Made by a program: the position numbers and the translations under genes | Part shown: piece by piece, positions 35,643 to 47,211 of the stretch | Position numbering within the stretch: the first letter of the stretch is position 1 | Layout: every line of letters starts with the position of its first letter | Notes under the pieces: model-generated | Seen by the model: the letters and a program-made list of their open reading frames with translations, nothing else | What the model was told of the DNA's origin: nothing | Database searches by the model: none | Assembly (NCBI GenBank): GCA_963691815.1 | Contig: OY829659.1 | Span: 30,422,170 to 30,486,169 of the forward strand | Direction of reading: 5' to 3' | DNA length: 64,000 nucleotides | Origin: Echiichthys vipera | Taxonomy: Eukaryota; Chordata; Actinopteri; Perciformes; Trachinidae

Positions 35643-38525
35643 ATGGCATCTGGAAAAGAAAAGAAAACAAAGGGACTAAAGTTTCCAGAGTTACCTAGAG
35701 GAAGAGGGACAAGAATGGGAACATTATAGCTCAACACTTTAGGAAGAATCGATCTGGTCAGTAAAATATAATACAGTTCTACTGTTAATCACAAGTTGGT
35801 CAGCAGTAATGTTTCTTGCATTATGTTTTGTGTTTATAGTTAAACCGTGTGGCGCTAGGAAGCCCCCAGAAGTGGAGGAGTTGCTGACAGATGACATTCC
35901 TCAAGATGTCCTAAGTCTTGGTACACATATTGACATCTGATAGCTTAAATAGCTTAAAGACGACCTTTATGTTTCCATTTAAAAATTTGAAATTTAGGCA
36001 ACTGACTTAAGTAGTGGCCGTGATTTTTTTTTATGCACGTGCAGTAACAAAGCCATTATGGAAATTACTTTTCTGTCTTTAAATACACTGTCCTTTACAT
36101 CAATTTTTGTGTTTTATTATTTTAGATCATCATCTTCAGAGACTAAAGTGGAGGAGACACCCACAATGTCAGCATGGACAAGAAAACAGTTAATGTCTGA
36201 AAAAGAATTCAGAGCTGCAATGCCAGAGCTCTTGAATTCGAAATTGGGCGCAGAGACTGTAACTCCACATTGCTGTCAGCAATGTAAAACAGCTGATGCT
36301 GGTTGGTGTGTAGTCGGAAAAGGGTAGGCTTGACACGGTACCAGATTGTAAAATTTTTCTGAATTTTGATATTTTCTGGGGGGTTTTGCGTGTGTGGATA
36401 TTTTTTTTACAGGCAGAGCAGAGATGATAACTGTGCTTGCCATGGGATGGAACAACAGGAAGACAGAGAGTCTGCACAAGACCCTGGCAAAAAGATTTTT
36501 CAAAGTAAGAAGTCTTTACTGCAAGTTACTGGGCTTGAATACTGGCATCACAGGTTAAAGGAGTGACAACTTTGTTCAGCTCATGTCCTGTGACTGGTGT
36601 GGTGTGGAGGCATGGCAGAGCCATATGCTGGTTGGCTGCTGGCTTGCTGGATCGCTGTGTTTTTGTGCTGCATTGGCTACAAAAAATGAGCAGAACAATG
36701 GGCTTATGGTCCACTGACTCACTGCTACTGAGTTTAACAGTCCCTTCTCCTCACACCTTCCTCTGAAGAACATCCTCCCAACTAGCTGTGGCACACTTGA
36801 CGGCCCCACTGGCGTGTGTTGTCATCATGACAACTCACAAAAATCACCATTAAGTGTTTTTGACATCAAATGACTACAGAAAACAACTCAATGTCCTTTC
36901 TATCCAATTAGCATTCTTATATACGTATTGCATTCTTTCACCATAAAATAGCCTTTGTTATAACAAGGAAATAATTGTTTCATTAGGCACATAGTCTCTT
37001 TTGAGGACATACCTTTAAGAATATCCTCATCAATTTGTGCTTGAATGTTTTGCATGTTGTCATTTAGGTTTTTCAATCATGATTAGAGATACACTCACTG
37101 ATATTGTCCCCTTTTTTTAAAATAACATTTTTTTCTCATATTATGAAATACTTTTGGTGTATTACATTCCACTAGATAGTTGTCCTACATCTTAAGCCCT
37201 TGTCACACATGCACTGCAAACCTGAAACTATCTGAACATTTCCTGGTACAGCTGTGTGTGTACACAAATATCGGATTCAGTCGGACCAGGCATCAAATGG
37301 AGTTTACCCTCCCAGCTTAATAGTGCAAAGACTGGGTAATTCCAGAGTGTGCACATGTGTGAATACAGCTGCACGCTCCCCTTGCCTAAACCAAACTAAG
37401 TAGTTACATTAAGTGTGAACACATCTAAGTGTGTGCTGCATGTGTGAAAGAAACTCGGGACTATCTCCGGACCTGATTCTCTGACATTATTCTGGGTTCA
37501 AATGTGAAAACATCTTTATTCTCTTATCTCTAATGCCCTATGTTAACATACCTTTTTACGGATCACACCATGACTTATCTATGTTTTTTGTTTTTTTTAA
37601 ACATTCTAAATGGACTAAACAGAGAGCAGAAATCGAAGGAGCTAATCTTGAGAGTCTCAAGCAGGAGCTCAACATCTCTCTGGAGGACACGGAGGAATGG
37701 GTGTGTGACGTCCAGCAGTGGGCAGCCACTGGTATGTGTTATGGTACATTTCGCTATATGTTTTACAATACAATTTTTTTATGGTCAATTTTGCTTGTTT
37801 CTGTTTTTCAAAAGAGACATGTAGCTCATAGTAGTAGTACTTGGGAGCTGGCCAGGTAAATTCCACTTGATGTCCAGTCTGACTGGATCAAGTATTTGTG
37901 TTTTCACATACTGATTGTCTAGATCATTTTATGTTTGCAGTGTATATGTGAAAGGGGCTTAAGTGTTTTACTTTTGTCCCATCTGTTCTCTTTTTCAAAA
38001 CAGTGGTGAGTCTTCGCCTGAAGAGGCGACTTTTTGACCAGGTTATGCTGGTCAGGCCTATGGAAGAGGAAAAAGTTATAATTGTGAAGGAGATGACCCA
38101 GCATTGCCAGTACCTGAGAAAGGCCTTGGACAAAGTATACAGCCTCCTTCGTCACACTCAAGAGAATATCACGAAACATAGTATGGTATGTAGTAGTACA
38201 GTCTCAGAGCTGGGCAGACAATCTGCATTTTAATGTTCATAAAGAGTTGCCTTATTTTCTATCTGATTATTATTATTTTTTTTTTTTACATTTTATTTTA
38301 GCACCTCCCAGAGAGCTGAGAGAAGAGGGATACAGGGGGCTGCTCTGTTGTCTGCTGCACAAGCGACACATTCTGCAGCAGAAACTGAGCGCAGTCACCA
38401 GCACTTACGCCCATTTTGACAGTGAACCCTCCTTTTTCATGTTGGAGGAAGACAATGAGGACGTTGAAGAGAACAGTGACCAGGAGGACAACAGCACTCC
38501 AGATATTTCAGCGGAGGAAATGTAA
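35643..38525 (+). pseudogene. Decayed spliced gene resembling KDZ-type transposase ends
   Basis: Seven candidate exons with GT/AG borders and mostly consistent phase: 35643-35756, 35840-35920, 36126-36301, 36413-36504, 37623-37731, 38004-38180 and 38302-38525 (TAA). The N-terminal exons read a basic segment and a Cys pair ('HCCQQCKTADA'); later exons read 'GWNNRKTESLHKTLAKRFF', an amphipathic helix-rich segment ('ESLKQELNISLEDTEEWVC') and an acidic tail ('EEDNEDVEENSDQEDN'). This layout resembles the start and end of Kyakuja-Dileera-Zisupton transposases of fish, but the Cys-cluster and catalytic core expected between exons 3 and 4 are absent. Frames change inside exon 1 (~35693) and exon 3 (~36165), and the exon 3 donor 'gttggt' is weak. 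Family call is from memory of the fold pattern, so only moderate; a decayed host gene is the alternative. Confidence 0.5.
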
Positions 38526-39640
38526 AGCCTTTGAGGCTGTGATTCAGTTGTGGACATAAGGCCGCAGGCCGTGTGCCTTTTACATATTCACAGCTGTGAT
38601 GATGTTCAGCACAACATCACTCCCTCTCGTGTGATATTGCTTTTATACATCCTTTCTACAAAGCACCAGACTGGAACTGGACTGTGGCTAAGCAACACAT
38701 AACCATTTGTCTGTGCAATAGCTTGATACTTTGTGTAAGCTGGAAACTAACTGTTGTATAAAGTTTACATAACAGGTGACGAAAGATGTGCTCAGTTTTG
38801 GTCAGAGTGCTGTACTTGTTACTCGTGGAAGTTCAGTAAATGGCTGCATTTATATAGTGCCTAGTGCTGGACAGTGTGACCAATTATTTGTTTAAATATT
38901 TTAAAGGTTCTGTAAGTTTTACAGTATATCACAGTGGGATGTGTTTTATTTTGCATGAGAGTAGCATATTCTAATGTGAGTACATAGAATATAAAAACAT
39001 AGCGTTTTGAAATGTAATTTTATTCGTGTCACAAATTGTTGTGCCATGGTGTTCTGGTTCATCCAGTATACCGGTGGCTCATTCAAACATTACTGTTATT
39101 ACAAACGAGGTTTTTTCATACATCTAACATGTCTGGAGATAATCTTTAAAAATATTGTATTTTGTATGTAATAACAATGTAGACATGAAGAATTAAGCCT
39201 CACAAATTAATGTCTTATCTACAGCTTTGTCTAGTGAATGTTTATGATATATTATTTATGAGTTATTACAAAGCGAACAAATAGTTGGAATCCACAGATG
39301 CATCGTTTTCTATTGTTGCTATGGTGGTTGCTGCGGAAGCCGGAAGTGGCTATAGAGACGGAGCCAGTCCGCTGCATGCAAACCCTAATTTACTTAAAAC
39401 TAATAAATATTGTTCAAACACCTAGCATCTGAACTGTATCTTAACATAAAGACCATATATATGAAGAAAAAACGGGAGTTAGGCTATATTCAATATTTAA
39501 AGTATACGGCACATTATTTACTACCCTTTTCGCAAACCAGAAAACTGCATACCTATTTCAAGAATACATCTTTACTTTTTGTTGACATAGATCATCTTTA
39601 TGTAATCTCAATACTAATCCAGCTGTTCTAGATATATGAT
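38526..39640. other. Probable 3' flank of the spliced gene, no gene seen
   Basis: AT-rich sequence after the TAA at 38525. I see no canonical AATAAA close to the stop and no coding frame with recognisable content. Confidence 0.5.
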
Positions 39641-39652
39641 ATATGATATATG

Positions 39653-39697
<45 letters not shown>

Positions 39698-39700
39698 TTA
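39641..39700. repeat. (AT)n microsatellite
   Basis: Imperfect 'atatgatatatg' followed by about 20 uninterrupted AT units. Confidence 0.95.
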
Positions 39701-40436
39701 TATATCTTTTTTTTGTGAACCCATTTATTTACAAACCGGAAGAACCACAGAAAACTACAACTATGGCAGATAGCAGTACTTAGCGTTATTGCTCGGCTCA
39801 TTGGAGTTGTAGTTCTTTAATTAAGGTTGTATTTTTCATAGAATTGGAAGTTGTAAATGTTGAAATGAGAATACATTGAGGAGTTTAAGGGCATAGTTAA
39901 CACATTGATGTAATCAGGTTTTTAAAATCAAATTATTCCATAGGTGAAAATTAATTTGACCCATAATTGACAAAACCCAAAATTGTTGATTGTACTCATG
40001 TTATAGCTGGGGTCAAGAGCTCTCTATAACAGTTGGTCCCATTTCTGTATTTCTTTTTATTGCAGAATTATAAGCCCTCATAAGCCCAAGTTCATTATTT
40101 CAAAACCGGAGCCATGTAGAATATTAATACTAACATATTATTACTCCCCAGGTCGAGACCTTTCCAATGATGTATTTGGTTTAGCTCTACAGCAAAGTTT
40201 GAATTTTTTCACGTCATGGACTCAGGTCATCCAAACCCTACATCCAGACAGCACTTTGTAGGCTCTACACATAAAAGTTTGTTTGTTTGTTTGTTTCCTT
40301 CATTCTTTGTTTGTTTCTTTGTTGACTGACATGAGTCACCTTCATATATCACAATATTCACTGTGTATATGTTATTATTAGCCAATGCAAGCATTGAGAA
40401 TGATGTTTTATGTATGACGCACAAACGCCGCACGCG
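39701..40436. other. Unassigned sequence
   Basis: No coding frame or transposon recognised. A short (GTTT)n run lies near 40277-40297. Confidence 0.5.
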
Positions 40437-40442
40437 CGCGCG

Positions 40443-40507
<65 letters not shown>

Positions 40508-40588
40508 TCACTCACTCACTCACTCACTCACTCACTCACTCACTCACTCACTCACTCACTCACTCACACACACACACACACACACACA
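40437..40588. repeat. Compound (AC)n-(CTCA)n-(AC)n microsatellite
   Basis: A short CG-rich lead, then an AC run to about 40502, ~16 copies of the tetranucleotide CTCA to about 40566, and a second AC run to 40588. The long His-Thr and Thr-His-Ser reading frames across it are artefacts of the repeat. Confidence 0.97.
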
Positions 40589-40704
40589 GTGATTTATTTG
40601 ATGATGTAGATCAAATATCCTCAGCAACATATTATTACATATATAGATTATATGATTTTCAAACCTGTGACAAGCTTCAGCTGCTTGATAACGAGCACAT
40701 CATT

Positions 40705-40780
40705 AGAATCAGGTGTTGGACCAGGGAGAAACTTAAACATGCAGGACAGTGGCTCTCCAGGACTGAAATTTGGGGAAGTT
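40705..40780. mobile_element. Short fragment of a dispersed fish repeat
   Basis: The phrase 'ggtgttggaccagggagaa' followed by 'acatgcaggacagtggctct' resembles a repeat I know as common in teleost genomes. No ends or target duplication are visible, so the class is not assigned. Confidence 0.35.
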
Positions 40781-42225
40781 AACAACGACCAAGGCTGTTG
40801 CCTAGCACGGGAATTACATTCAAATGTCTATAGCCTGTTATCTATTATTTAGTATTTACCTTTTATTTATTTTTTTGTCTTTTTCCTTTTAATATGACAA
40901 TATGATAATAAAAACCCATTCTGATTCGTATGTGGTTCAATATTAATTGAGGAAGACACATACGAAATACGATTTTATTTTAAATATAATCAGCCATATA
41001 TTCTTAAAAATATAATATTAAACTATATTAATGAGCCACTTCATATTTTACAATGACTGGCTATAAAATGTCTCATCAACAGAGCTAGTGACGCTGACCG
41101 GCGGCAATTTGAGTTGGAATGCAGCCCATCCACTGCGGACAGCTCATAATAGTATTCGAACACACCACTTCCGCCTTTAACACAAGCCAAACAAGCGCAA
41201 CTGTGGCTGGGGGTAAAAACGTAGCCTTCCGTTATCCAAAACTGACAAAATAAAACTATATTTCTCAGATCCGAAAGAAATAATTATAATCGATGGCCAT
41301 TGCATTAACCCATCGTATTGTGAAGTTATTAAGGACTCTTTATCAGGAGATTGTTGAAAAAAATGCTTCCGGGAGGCGGGTCCTCGGTTCTCCAATGGGA
41401 CTGCAGGATGATTTAAAACCCATGTCAAGTCATAAATGTATTCAAAAACAAAAGCCCAATTATTTACTTAGTAAAGGACAACAATTATGAGTCTGAGCTA
41501 AGTGATTCTACGATAAAAACGTTATCCCTCTCTGGCATCTTCTTACCTTATCCTTATGGGTGTTATTACACCAGCCAAAAATGAGCATTTCAGATGAATT
41601 GATAAGGTGCCTGTAGATCATGGTGATTGTGAATACATTCAAAAGTTTATTTTTAGCTGTGTGAACAGGATGTACTCTTCCTTTTGTCTGGGTATTGTCT
41701 TCAGCGTACAAATACATAATACATAGAAAGAAACCCAGGGGATGGAAAAATATTTCTGCTTTAAGAAAAGGTGAGGGAATAAGCCAAAAAATAATTGTTT
41801 TACATCCACCTTTTTTCAGTAAATCATTCTATTTCTCATGTTTTTAAGATGGTGACTGAACACTAAATTTGTCAACAGTAAAAATAACCCAAAATGTTTT
41901 TTTTTTTGGGAAACTGCAACTACTACAATTCGCTCTTGAAAGGTTCTGAACGATCATAGAAATCAAGTGTATATGAAAGAACACAGCCAGTAACTGGTAT
42001 ATGTGTTTTAAAAACATTTATTTTTGCAAAACATTTTCTTTCGGCTCCCAGGAGTTTTTCCATTTGTCCCCACTGTAAGACAGAAACACAGCAAGAAGTA
42101 TTACTGTCAAATTGTTCATAATTTTTGAGAATATAACTGACACTGTACTATTTACAATGAGATATGGATTATACAGGTATGCATGCATTCTTTTTTGAAA
42201 ATGAGCTTTTCAATATCATATTTAG
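40781..42225. other. Unassigned sequence
   Basis: No long coding frame with recognisable content. A less AT-rich patch at ~41080-41230 could be a promoter of either strand, but nothing decides this. Homopolymer and AT-rich elsewhere. Confidence 0.45.
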
Positions 42226-42478
42226 ACAGTGTATAAGAAAACTCCCCAACGTCTGTGTGAAAGGTATGGAGAAGGAATGGGGGCAACAGAACTGTTACAC
42301 CCCTGAGCTGGCATTGGAGGTAGTCACAGAATGTATTGCCAGTATGAATCTTTTTTTCTTCATGTTTTTGGTCAAGTTAAATCTTGCATTTTTGTGCCGT
42401 TTTATGAGGAATGTTTTTTTCTTGATTGCATTAGACACCAGGCCAAAACTGAGAAAATTGTGGCGTTCACTTTTATAA
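42226..42478 (+). pseudogene. Candidate terminal exons of an unrecognised gene
   Basis: Two possible exons: 42226-42341 (acceptor 'catatttag', donor 'gtatga') and 42435-42478 (acceptor 'ttgcattag', stop TAA). They join in phase to read 'CIRKLPNVCVKGMEKEWG', then 'CYTPELALEVVTECIA', then a basic tail. The borders and codon phase are good, but I recognise no family and see no upstream exons, so this may be a remnant or chance. Confidence 0.25.
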
Positions 42479-42719
42479 GTTGATACAATTTTGAATCATT
42501 TCACATTATAGTGATATTGCACAGGGGGTTTCTTGATTATGTTATATACTGTGAATTTATTTCAAGTCCAATGCACAATACTGCCCAAAACATTTGACTG
42601 CTATGTGACTTGCTTGACCCTCAGACTTTGCTGACCCTTATTAAACTGCAGTTAAAGTTGAAGACATTTTACTTTTTTTATTAGTGGATTTTCCTCATCT
42701 ACAGTAAAATAAACTTAAG

Positions 42720-43152
42720 AACATACACACCATCCAGAGCAAGGCAGCCACTGCACCAACACCTCGGCACGGTCCTTAAAAAAGAAAGAAAGATATAAGG
42801 AACAATAAGTGTGTGACACTTGATTAGAGCACAAAACAGTTTGCTGTACAAACTGAACATGTCAGTACCAAATGAAAGAGACATAATACCACTATGGAAT
42901 CAATCAAGATTCATTATTCCGCATCAAATTGTGGAAGGACACAGTTAAAGACTGATGGGTAACCAGGTCTGCATTTTCATCCTAAGCCACGTTGTTCACA
43001 TGTTAACAAAGAAAAAAATATAGCATGCACTGTGTACATTACCGCTAATAAGACTTTCATAAATCCTCTTAATTGTAATAAGGGCATTCCTGGCATCTTC
43101 TGTGTCCATTTCCCATGGACAGACACACTCGGCTGTAAACCCATCTGGACCT
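42720..43152 (-). pseudogene. Candidate exons on the minus strand, unrecognised
   Basis: 43152-43043 is bounded by AG and GT on the minus strand and reads 'GPDGFTAECVCPWEMDTED' followed by 'ARNALITIKRIYESLIS'; its 110-bp length is in phase 1 at both ends. A second acceptor-like site ('cttttttaag') precedes ~42773 and leads into a Cys/Trp-containing frame. I do not recognise the protein. It faces the plus-strand candidate at 42226-42478. Confidence 0.25.
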
Positions 43153-43457
43153 CTGATGGCAAGGAGGATGGGATGTCAATTGTGGAGCTGAAACAAAATT
43201 GGCACAAAATCACAAGACAGAAAATTGGATACATAAATGGAAGGTCATAATAAATAAAAAAATATATTTTATGCTTTAATACCTATACATATAAGCTATA
43301 CATTGAGACTCAGAGTGAGGTCACTATGAACTGTTTTAGTAGCAATTTAAAAAACAAAAGATCTTGGTAACAAACACAGCTATTCCAATTCAGTGTGAGA
43401 CAAGGGAAGCATCACATGCTTCAATATCTAAAAACACAGCTAACGCTACAAACTATC

Positions 43458-43540
43458 CAATTAAATTTTATTCATGGTATCTTATCATAACAGAAGTAGT
43501 CTCAGGACACTTTTCATAAAGAGCAGGTCAAAACCACACT
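43458..43540. mobile_element. Fragment of an abundant interspersed repeat
   Basis: 'aattaaattttattcatgg' followed by 'ctcaggacacttttcataaagag' matches, with drift, the start of the insertion at 52294-52360 ('caattcaattttatttatag', 'ctcaggacactttacagag'). This is the same family, truncated. Confidence 0.6.
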
Positions 43541-43721
43541 ATAAGATATCAAAGACCGTCAGATATGCGTCAAGGAACAACTTCCGAATTTTAATCCTGC
43601 AATGTAAATGTTCATTTTCAGGATATTTTATCCAAAATTGATAGATAGCAATGTGTTTATATATAAGCAATAACAGCAGGCTCTGATCTAGTAGTACATA
43701 ACCCTGTTCACCAGTGACTTA

Positions 43722-44296
43722 GGGCGCACTCACACTGTCCCTCCGCACCGCGCCTCGGGCTTTAGGGTACTTGTCCCCTCTCCCTCTCCCCCCGCGCCCC
43801 AGGCCCGTTTGTACTCACACTGCCTGGGCCTCGTGCAAATGCTTCACATGTCACATGCATTGATTAACGTCATTGCCATGCGTCTCTTTGTTTACAAATC
43901 TTTCCATAGACCTCTGAGTTTTTGTGCGTCTTGTCGACTGTTTTTGAATATTTTCATCGACCAAATCTGCAGTAAACACTCCACCTCCACATCACACCAC
44001 CGTGAACCTTTTGCCGCCATTGTTGTTGTTGTTAAATGTCCGCGCATGGTCCGTCCTTCTATTTACCTTGTCCGAACAGGCGCACATAAATGACGTCAGA
44101 ACCGCCGTAGGCATCGTGCTTGGCTCGTACATGTTCAAACGGGCTCTACAAAAGCCCACCTCTCTCAGGCGGGCTGTGGACGGCCCACTGGCCGCAGTTA
44201 TACCCGGAGCGGTTGCACTCACACTGGTCAAACGCACTAGGCTTTAGCCGAAAAACCAGTTTTGGCCCGGTGCGGAAGGACAGTGTGAGTGCGCCC
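43722..44296. mobile_element. Harbinger-like MITE, copy 1
   Basis: 575-bp element with terminal inverted repeats: 'gggcgcactcacactgtcc' at the left and its near-perfect reverse complement at the right ('ggacagtgtgagtgcgccc'). It is flanked by the trinucleotide TTA on both sides (43719-43721 and 44297-44299). A 3-bp TTA/TWA duplication with GGGC-type ends is the signature of PIF/Harbinger. No transposase frame is present, so it is non-autonomous. A second copy lies at 51760-53116. Confidence 0.88.
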
Positions 44297-44378
44297 TTAG
44301 GTAGAGTGAAAACAAGACAACAAGACAAGACAATTGGGAGTGGTACAGTAAATCGAGAATTCAGTTCACTTCAGTTAC

Positions 44379-44774
44379 TTGACGGGTCGACCACAGTATG
44401 TCAGATTGCAGGACGGAGTGTCTGACACTGCGGTCAGCAGCACTGGAGCTCCACAGGGAACTGTTCTTTCCCCATTTCTGTTCACCCTGTACACCTCAGA
44501 CTTTCAGTTCCTCTCTGAGTCCTGCCACCTGCAGAAGTTTGCTGAAGATTCTGCAATTGTTGGCTGTGTCAGTGAGGGAAAGGAGGAGGAATACAGGGGC
44601 GTTGTGGACTCCTTTGTTGACTGGTGTGAAGCTAATCACCTGGTTCTAAACGCCACCAAGACTAAGGAGCTAGTGGTGGATTTCCGCAGGAGTGAATCTG
44701 CCCCCACATCCATCTCCATCAACGGCGTGACTGCGGATGTTGTCCAGGATTACAAATACCTTGGAGTATACCTG
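44379..44774 (+). pseudogene. LINE reverse transcriptase, interrupted N-terminal piece
   Basis: Reads 'TGRPQYVRLQDGVSDTAVSS', motif B 'GAPQGTVLSPFLFTLYTSDF', then motif C 'FAEDSAIVG', where the first catalytic Asp is Glu (codon GAA at 44544-44546); compare FSDD in the copy at 8853. It ends 'DYKYLGVYL' where the Harbinger element enters. The next 11 residues of the open frame are transposon sequence. The motif A region is missing through 5' truncation. Confidence 0.88.
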
Positions 44775-46516
44775 GGGCCTGTTTCACAAAGCAGGTTCAA
44801 AAAACTCTGAGTCTAACCCTGAACTCTGAGTTGATCTACTCTGAGATAGGAAACTCTGAGTTTTCGGTTCCAGAACAGCAGATTAGGTTGATCAACTCAG
44901 AGTAGTTTGACCTGGAGTTAAGCGCGTGCACCACAAGTAAAAAAAGACAGCATCAATGGAGCCCTGATTCGACGAGTCACCATGGAGACGGGGAAGCGAA
45001 GGGCTACGCTACAACTGGAAATGGAAATATTAATGCGCTGATACGGAGAGTTTGAGCGGGTTTACACCGCTGCAGCAGCAAAAGAGAGGGAGACGGTGCG
45101 GGAGGAAATTGCTGCTCGGGTCAGTGCGTAAGTTTAAATGTAGTCCTGTGGCAATCACAGTAATATCACAGGGGGAACTGCTTGAGTGGGAGCCTATTAA
45201 TTTATTTCATTTAAGTGCAACCCCGCGGGGGAGAAGCGCAGCTTAAGATGAAACATAAAAACATTTTTCAAACAGGTAAAACCTCAGCACAGTCTCATGG
45301 TGACGCCTCATTTTGAGCATGTTTTACATCGTAAAGTAAATATTACCGTAAGTGGCTGTTTTTTATACAACATATCAATGTTGTATAAAAAACTCCCATT
45401 TGCAAAAAAAACGCAGCGCAACACACAATATCTGCTGTGATGTGAGAGCATTACTGGTTGTTAATGTTGGAAATGTAAGGAGGGATGAGATGGACTGTGA
45501 CATGAAACGGTGTTGTGCCGTATTCAGCCCCCTCGCATTATAGGTGATATTCTGGATCAGAAGGCTATATAGGAGTAGTTTATATACCGGTAACCCAATT
45601 AAAAGCACACACTTTTGAACCTATGAATTGCAAGAAAAGCTGGGATTATATTTAGAAACGCTAAGTCAAATACATTCAACTTGCTCAAAAGATCCATTTC
45701 ATTCATTTTGTAATTATGGCTGCAGTATATTAAGGACGTCTATGCGCGGTCTGATAATCATCTCCCGACCAATATTTAATTCTCTCTGCGAAATGCGTCA
45801 CCTTCATCCACGGGATCGTTATCAAAAGGACATGCCATGGTAGTGTAAATATTCACCACCTATCATAACTTCTAATGTAGGCCTACTGAATGATTTTTAT
45901 ACGTTGTATACAAAAACTCCCGTTTGCAAAAAAAACGCAGCGCAACACAGAATATCTGCTGTGATATGAAACGGTACCGCTCAAAAAGAGAATTGCCTGG
46001 AAATGCAAGAACATCTATAATCAATAGTTTGATAATCATCTCCCGACGAATATTTAATTCTCTGTGCAGTAATGCTGCACCTTCATCCACGGGATCGTTA
46101 TCAAAAGGACACGCCATGGTAGTGGAAATAGTCACCACCTAATATAACTTCTAATGTCTGATTTTTGCAATGATTTTCTGAAAAAACAGACAGAACTATA
46201 CGACGCCAAAACTCGCTTGCTGACTGAATGAATGAGGAAATCAAACACCGTGTGTGGCTGAAAGAGGGCGGAGACAGAGAGAAACTCAAGGTTTTCCGAG
46301 AAAAACCTGGTCCCGACCAGGTTAGTTTCAGAGAGCATGTTACCATGGTAACTGACCGAGAGGTTAAGTTACCTCTCTTTGTGAAACAGGCTAGAGTTAC
46401 CCCTCTGTCTCTGGTTTGAGTTACCTCCCTTTGTGAAACGGAAAACTCAGAGTTTCCCTCATTTCAGGGTTAACAGACTCAGAGTTTTCACTAAACCTGC
46501 TTTGTGAAACAGGCCC
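44775..46516. mobile_element. Harbinger-like DNA transposon with decayed Myb-like gene
   Basis: 1742 bp with long terminal inverted repeats beginning 'gggcctgtttcacaaagcag'. Flanking trinucleotides are CTG (44772-44774) and CTC (46517-46519), a 3-bp duplication with one change. Near 44960-45130 a broken frame reads 'YGEFERVYTAAAAKERE' then 'REEIAARVSA', resembling the Myb/SANT-like accessory protein of PIF/Harbinger elements; a stop interrupts it. No DDE transposase is visible, so it is non-autonomous. Confidence 0.8.
45376..46158. repeat. Internal direct duplication in the Harbinger element
   Basis: Two phrases occur twice in the same order: 'ttgcaaaaaaaacgcagcgc' at ~45401 and ~45927, and 'gataatcatctcccgac' with ~100 following bases at ~45752 and ~46030. 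The second copy is shorter between the phrases, so the duplicate lost some sequence. Confidence 0.8.
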
Positions 46517-46519
46517 CTC

Positions 46520-47008
46520 GACAACAAACTGGACTGGTCCAAGAACACTGAGGCTGTTTACAAGAAGGGCCAGAGTCGTCTCTATTTCCTGAGGAGGCTC
46601 CGGTCATTCAATGTATGTAACACCATGCTGAGGATGTTCTATCAGTCGGTGGTAGCCAGTGCCATCTTCTTTGCTGTTGTGTGCTGGGGCAGCAGACTGA
46701 GGGCAGTAGACGCCAAGAGGATCGGTAAGATCATCAGGAAGGCTGGCTCCGTCATGGGGGTCAAACTGGACTCTTTGGTGGCGGTGTCTGAGAGGCGGAT
46801 GCTGTCTAAACTGCACAGCATCCTGGACAACAACTCTCACCCTCTCCACCATCTGCTGACTTCCAGCAGAAGCACCTTCAGCCACAGACTCATTCTCCCC
46901 CGGTGTAATACTGAACGCCGGAGGAAGTCTTTTCTTCCGGCGGCCATCAAACTTTATAATTCATCTCCCCCTGGTCAGGTAAGGAACAGTGGAGACACTG
47001 TATCCTGA
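46520..47008 (+). pseudogene. LINE reverse transcriptase, C-terminal piece
   Basis: Continues the LINE frame after the insertion: 'NKLDWSKNTEAVYKKGQSRL', then 'LRRLRSFNVCNTMLRMFYQS', 'AVVCWGSRLRAVDAKRI' and 'FLPAAIKLYNSSPPGQ'. Clear homologue of the C-terminal half of the frame at 8853-9986. Followed by a 3' UTR of degenerate 'ctgctacacttactgt' phrases. Confidence 0.9.
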
Positions 47009-47211
47009 AAAATGTCACTTTATATCATCACTGCACCACTTTATTCAGTTGTACTGTCACTTACTTCAGTAAGAAATGCTGCTACACTTACACTGTCACT
47101 TTATACCACCACTACATCACTTTATTTTGTGGTACTGTAACTTACTGCTGCTACACTTTACACTGTCACTTGATACCACCACTACTTCAATTTATTTTGT
47201 GGTACTGTAAC

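Noticed and set aside
40363..40782. His-Thr-rich 139-residue frame
   Set aside because: Translation of the (AC)n/(CTCA)n microsatellite.
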